Positions 7,683 through 9,135 of a stretch of DNA of 9,135 bases are shown piece by piece. Made by a program: the position numbers and the translations under genes. How positions within the stretch are numbered: the first letter of the stretch is position 1; every line of letters begins with the position of its first letter. Below the pieces are notes generated by a model. The model was given only the letters and a program-made list of their open reading frames with translations, ran no database searches and was not told the DNA's origin. Source of the stretch: Pseudomonadota bacterium (GTDB lineage Bacteria; Pseudomonadota; Alphaproteobacteria; Micropepsales; Micropepsaceae); the NCBI GenBank assembly GCA_023427355.1, contig JAEZBK010000051.1, positions 1 to 9,135 of the forward strand, written 5' to 3'.

Positions 7683-7925
7683 TTAGTGGTCGTGATCGGC
7701 GTCCGGATCCATCAGGTGATGGATGTGAACCACGAAATAGCGCATCTGCGCCTGGTCCACCGTGCTCTGGGCCTTGGCCGCCCAGGCCGCGCGCGCCTGC
7801 GCAAAGTTGGGATAGATGCCCACAATGTCGAGCTTCGACACGTCCTTGAATTCGGTGCCTTCGGTACTGACCAGTTCGCCGCCAAACACCAGGTGCAGCA
7901 GTTGCTGGGGCGGGTTCTTGGCCAT
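7683..7925 (-). CDS. DUF4170 domain-containing protein
   Basis: This is an 80-residue protein of a small family of unknown function. Typical features are LLHLVFGGELVS (residues 9-20), the segment IVGIYPNFAQARAAWAAKAQ (34-53), and QMRYFVVHIHHLMDP (60-74), a family hallmark. There is no signal peptide or membrane span, so it is probably a soluble alpha/beta protein. The tail DADHDH gives a local run of His and Asp. I chose the ATG at 7923-7925 because the family begins there (MAKNPPQQLLH). A GTG at 7991 would add 22 residues without family character. No good Shine-Dalgarno precedes either start. It sits between the CysQ-like gene and the lipid A module, an order I recall from other Alphaproteobacteria. 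A link to envelope synthesis is a guess from position. Confidence 0.9.
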   Translation of the reverse strand: MAKNPPQQLLHLVFGGELVSTEGTEFKDVSKLDIVGIYPNFAQARAAWAAKAQSTVDQAQMRYFVVHIHHLMDPDADHDH

Positions 7926-8021
7926 CGGGTTAGGTCCGCTTCGGATTGCCCGCGCATTCAAGCGCGTTTGGCGTCCATCTCTATCACCCACATTGTCGCA
8001 TGGCGGGCGCTTGCGCAGGAT
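7926..8021. other. Short gap between the DUF4170 and CysQ-like genes
   Basis: At 96 bases this is the longest stretch without an assigned gene. It contains a weak hairpin (CGCGC at 7951-7955 pairing with GCGCG at 7962-7966, six-base loop). I see no convincing -35/-10 pair on the reverse strand, no T-run terminator and no repeat. The upstream and downstream genes are probably still on one transcript, but an internal promoter cannot be excluded. Confidence 0.4.
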
Positions 8022-8777
8022 TTATGCAATGCGCGCCAGAATTTCTCCATGCAAACGTGAGCCTGCCGCCACCATGCTCGGCTGGACCGCTTCGGGCCCG
8101 TTGAAGACCAGCGCCTTGCCATGCCGGTCTGTGATGGTCGCGCCTGCCTCGCGCAGGATGACATCCGCCGCCGCCAGGTCCCAGTCCCGCTTGGCGCTCA
8201 GGCTGATCGTGGCGTCGAAACTGCCATCGGCGACCAGAACCATGCGATAGGCGACCGAATTGCGCGTCTCCACCCGCATCTGCGGCCAGGGCGGACGGGT
8301 CAGCATGGTGCGGTCGCCCAGGATCGCGCAGCCGGTCAGGCCATGACACGCGCTGACATGGATGGGTGCGCCGTTGCAGGTGGCGCCGCCGCCCGCGCGC
8401 GCCGCATAGAGATGATCCAGCATGGGATTGTAGACCACGCCCGCCACCGGGCGCCCATTGGTCACCACGGCCGCGCAGACGGTGAAATGCGCGCGTCCCT
8501 TCAGGAAGGCGACCGTGCCGTCGATCGGATCCACGATGAACAGCGTCTCGTGGCGCAGCCGCGCCAGGTCGTCCACGCTTTCTTCCGACAGCCAGCCATA
8601 GCCGGGCCGCGCCCCCGTCAGCACCGCACGCAGATGCGCATCCACTTCCAGGTCGGCTTCGCTGACGGGGCTGCCGCCCTGCTTGCTCCAGCTTTTGCAG
8701 CCCTGCTGGAAATGCCGCCGCGCGATCTCGCCCCCGGCACGGCAGGCCGCCTCCAACAGCGCGAGATCGTCTTGCAT
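8022..8777 (-). CDS. CysQ / inositol-monophosphatase-family phosphatase
   Basis: The 251-residue product (from the ATG at 8777) is a magnesium-dependent phosphatase of the inositol monophosphatase superfamily. Metal-site motifs are intact: SPVSEAD (36-42), GWLSEES (61-67) with the E65-E66 pair, IVDPIDGTVAFLKG (81-94), and WDLAAAD (199-205) with D200. The family includes 3'(2'),5'-bisphosphate nucleotidase CysQ, which recycles adenosine 3',5'-bisphosphate from sulfate activation, and inositol-1-phosphatases. The DPIDGT-(T/V)-x-F pattern and the alphaproteobacterial context lean toward CysQ, but substrate cannot be fixed from sequence. A TTG at 8781-8783 would add two residues, and it has GGAG 7 bases upstream, whereas the ATG has it at 13, so either start is possible. 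The gap to the pmbA stop is 8 bases (2 with TTG), so the two are co-transcribed. Confidence 0.92.
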   Translation of the reverse strand: MQDDLALLEAACRAGGEIARRHFQQGCKSWSKQGGSPVSEADLEVDAHLRAVLTGARPGYGWLSEESVDDLARLRHETLFIVDPIDGTVAFLKGRAHFTVCAAVVTNGRPVAGVVYNPMLDHLYAARAGGGATCNGAPIHVSACHGLTGCAILGDRTMLTRPPWPQMRVETRNSVAYRMVLVADGSFDATISLSAKRDWDLAAADVILREAGATITDRHGKALVFNGPEAVQPSMVAAGSRLHGEILARIA

Positions 8778-8785
8778 GGACAAGG

Positions 8786-9135
8786 TCAGGCTCCGGCCAG
8801 GGTCATCCCGTCAATACGCACGGTGGGGGCATTGGTGCCGTGGCGGAATTCCAGGTCGCTGGCGGGAACCAGCTTCGAGAACATCTCGATCAGGTTGCCC
8901 GCGATGGTCACTTCCGACACCGGGAAGGCGATCTGGCCATTCTCGATCCAGAAACCGGCCGCCCCACGGCTGTAATCGCCGGTCACGGGGTTGACGCCCA
9001 TGCCCATCAGTTCTGTGACGTAGAAGCCCTGTTTGATGTCGCCGATCAGATCCGCCACCGAGGCGTTTCCGCCTTCCAGGTAGAGGTTGGTGATCGAAGG
9101 CGAGGGCGGCCCGCCCGTGCCGCGCGCGGCATGGC
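8786..9135 (-). CDS. pmbA: TldD/PmbA family protein (PmbA/TldE type), C-terminal part, cut by the window edge
   Basis: The reverse strand is open from the right edge to a TGA at 8786-8788, giving about 116 residues of C-terminus from a protein usually near 450. Diagnostic blocks are PSPSITNLYLEGG, GFYVTELMGMGVNPVTGDYS followed by RGAAGFWIENGQI, FPVSEVTIAGNL and the terminal GTNAPTVRIDGMTLAGA. These match the PmbA/TldE C-terminal domain. In E. coli TldE pairs with TldD in a metalloprotease that degrades unfolded peptides and matures microcin B17; the zinc site is in TldD. The gene for TldD is not visible here. A GTG at 9056-9058 is internal and should not be taken as a start. Distinguishing PmbA from TldD on this fragment relies on the VTGDYSRGAAGFW run and is fairly but not fully secure. 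Confidence 0.9.
   Translation of the reverse strand, partial: HAARGTGGPPSPSITNLYLEGGNASVADLIGDIKQGFYVTELMGMGVNPVTGDYSRGAAGFWIENGQIAFPVSEVTIAGNLIEMFSKLVPASDLEFRHGTNAPTVRIDGMTLAGA

Noticed and set aside
5683..7686. A 667-codon open frame on the forward strand, opposite the exporter gene
   Set aside because: It lies antisense to a gene with intact ABC transporter motifs. Its product is rich in Arg, Gln and His with no recognisable domain, as expected for a shadow frame in GC-rich DNA.
7926..7991. N-terminal extension of DUF4170 from a GTG at 7991
   Set aside because: The extra 22 residues do not resemble the family, there is no ribosome-binding site, and the internal ATG at 7925 gives the usual family start.
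7958..7993. An 11-codon reverse-strand frame (MWVIEMDAKRA) ahead of DUF4170, considered as a leader peptide
   Set aside because: It has no ribosome-binding site, no repeated regulatory codons and no attenuator-like hairpin with a T-run. So short a frame is expected by chance.

Overview
This window is a GC-rich stretch of ordinary chromosomal genes from an alphaproteobacterium. The protein families point there: DUF2093 and DUF4170 are, as far as I know, essentially alphaproteobacterial, and the WaaA, LpxK and MsbA-type proteins are of the alphaproteobacterial kind. From memory, the block purD / xseA-DUF2093-M23 peptidase resembles Sphingomonadales, while CysQ-DUF4170-WaaA-LpxK is common in Rhizobiales and related orders. 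I cannot name a genus. I see no tRNA, rRNA, insertion sequence, phage gene, CRISPR array or sign of recent transfer. Coding density is very high, and every gap between genes is under 100 bases.

Layout. At the left edge the first 54 codons of purD run leftward out of the window. A 46-base divergent gap (164-209) separates it from a rightward three-gene cluster: xseA (exonuclease VII large subunit), a DUF2093 protein, and an exported M23-family zinc peptidase. DUF2093 and the peptidase overlap by ATGA. This cluster meets a long leftward cluster end to end at 2704/2708, with only three bases between the two stop codons.

The leftward cluster, in transcription order from the right edge, is: the 3' end of pmbA/tldE (TldD/PmbA family), a CysQ/inositol-monophosphatase-family phosphatase, a DUF4170 protein, an MsbA-type lipid A exporter, waaA (Kdo transferase), lpxK (lipid A 4'-kinase) and an LpxL-type late acyltransferase. 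The last four genes overlap each other by 4 to 14 bases and look translationally coupled.

How they work together. LpxK phosphorylates the tetraacyl-disaccharide to lipid IVA, WaaA adds Kdo, the LpxL-type enzyme adds a secondary acyl chain, and the MsbA-type transporter flips the product across the inner membrane. Together they form a compact module for finishing and exporting Kdo-lipid A. The two DUF genes are the only members without an assigned role.

I looked for an undescribed system and did not find one. The points most worth a second look are the DUF4170 gene inside the lipid A cluster, two hairpins packed into the 65-base leader of the exporter gene, the DUF2093 gene coupled to a peptidase, and an xseA start that may be nearly leaderless.
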